A DNA stretch of 6,253 nucleotides from an uncultured Campylobacter sp. Lineage in GTDB: Bacteria > Campylobacterota > Campylobacteria > Campylobacterales > Campylobacteraceae. Position 1 is the stretch's first letter, and each line of letters starts with the position of its first letter. Shown here piece after piece: positions 6,070 through 6,253 of the stretch. A program made the position numbers and the translations under genes. The stretch lies in the NCBI RefSeq assembly GCF_938045535.1, contig NZ_CALIMQ010000066.1, positions 1 through 6,253 of the forward strand. Reading direction: 5' to 3'. Under the pieces are notes generated by a model. That model did not search any database. It was not told the origin of the DNA and worked only from the letters and a program-made list of their open reading frames with translations.

Positions 6070-6253
6070 CAAGCACCCACCACGCCTATTAGCTCTTGTA
6101 GGTTAGTCGAGTACCTAAACGCCGTGTCTTTTGAAATTTGATTTGCACGGATCGCTTTAACCATCGCTTGAGTTTGAGTTATCATACCGGTAGATTGCTG
6201 ATTTAGCTGCATTTGAGAGTAAATCTGATGTACCTTGTTTTCTCGGATTAGAT
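6069..6253 (-). CDS. pilT: PilT-type pilus retraction ATPase, C-terminal 60 residues (partial)
   Basis: Only the 3' end is in the window: 60 codons from 6251 to a TGA at 6071-6069. It begins LIRENKVHQIYSQMQ, which matches the conserved PilT segment around (AIRN)LIREDKV.QMYS, and continues STGMITQTQAMVKAIRANQISKDTAF, the usual end of these hexameric secretion ATPases. PilT drives type IV pilus retraction and twitching at the cytoplasmic face of the inner membrane. PilU or another PilT-like ATPase cannot be excluded from this fragment. The Walker motifs lie outside the window. It overlaps the CvpA-family gene by 1 nt, so they are presumably cotranscribed. From memory C. jejuni has gatC at this position instead, so this is a point of difference from that species. 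Confidence 0.8.
   Translation of the reverse strand, partial: LIRENKVHQIYSQMQLNQQSTGMITQTQAMVKAIRANQISKDTAFRYSTNLQELIGVVGA

Noticed and set aside
1..6253. Mobile element, CRISPR array, defence system, tRNA or rRNA
   Set aside because: No transposase or integrase frames, no spaced identical repeats, no cloverleaf or rRNA-like sequence; the genes are conserved housekeeping genes in a familiar order.

Overview
The window looks like a chromosomal stretch of a Campylobacter-type epsilonproteobacterium (Campylobacterota). From memory, the gene order cvpA-like, fur, lysS, glyA, SPOR-domain protein, aroE matches Campylobacter jejuni, and the protein sequences fit that group. Base composition looks mid-40s % GC by eye. 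That suggests one of the GC-richer oral species (C. gracilis, C. rectus or C. showae type) rather than C. jejuni, but the species cannot be fixed from the sequence alone. Every supported gene lies on the minus strand, so the reading order below runs from high to low coordinates.

Upstream block (6253 to 2187): the 3' end of a PilT-type retraction ATPase gene, a four-helix CvpA-family membrane protein, the ferric uptake regulator Fur, lysyl-tRNA synthetase and serine hydroxymethyltransferase. Junctions are extremely tight (1-nt overlap, 4-nt overlap, 1-nt gap, 2-nt gap), so this reads as one operon. It ends at a 24-nt perfect palindrome just after glyA that looks like an intrinsic terminator.

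Downstream block (about 2150 to 262): a plausible promoter and a good ribosome binding site lead into a membrane-anchored SPOR-domain protein. It has a long Lys/Glu/Pro-rich linker partly built of 9-residue repeats. Its stop codon overlaps the GTG start of aroE (shikimate dehydrogenase) by one base.

Far end (1 to 261): about 260 bases with no complete gene. They hold an inverted repeat, a short direct repeat and possibly the first 21 codons of another minus-strand gene running off the window.

The main anomalies are two reading-frame breaks, in lysS (near 4042) and in the SPOR gene (near 1982). Each is repaired by adding one G on the coding strand, and the repaired proteins have normal architecture. 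lysS is normally essential, so base-calling or assembly errors are the simplest explanation, though real mutations cannot be excluded. Apart from these the region is conserved housekeeping sequence. I see no mobile element, CRISPR, defence system, RNA gene or novel multi-gene system.
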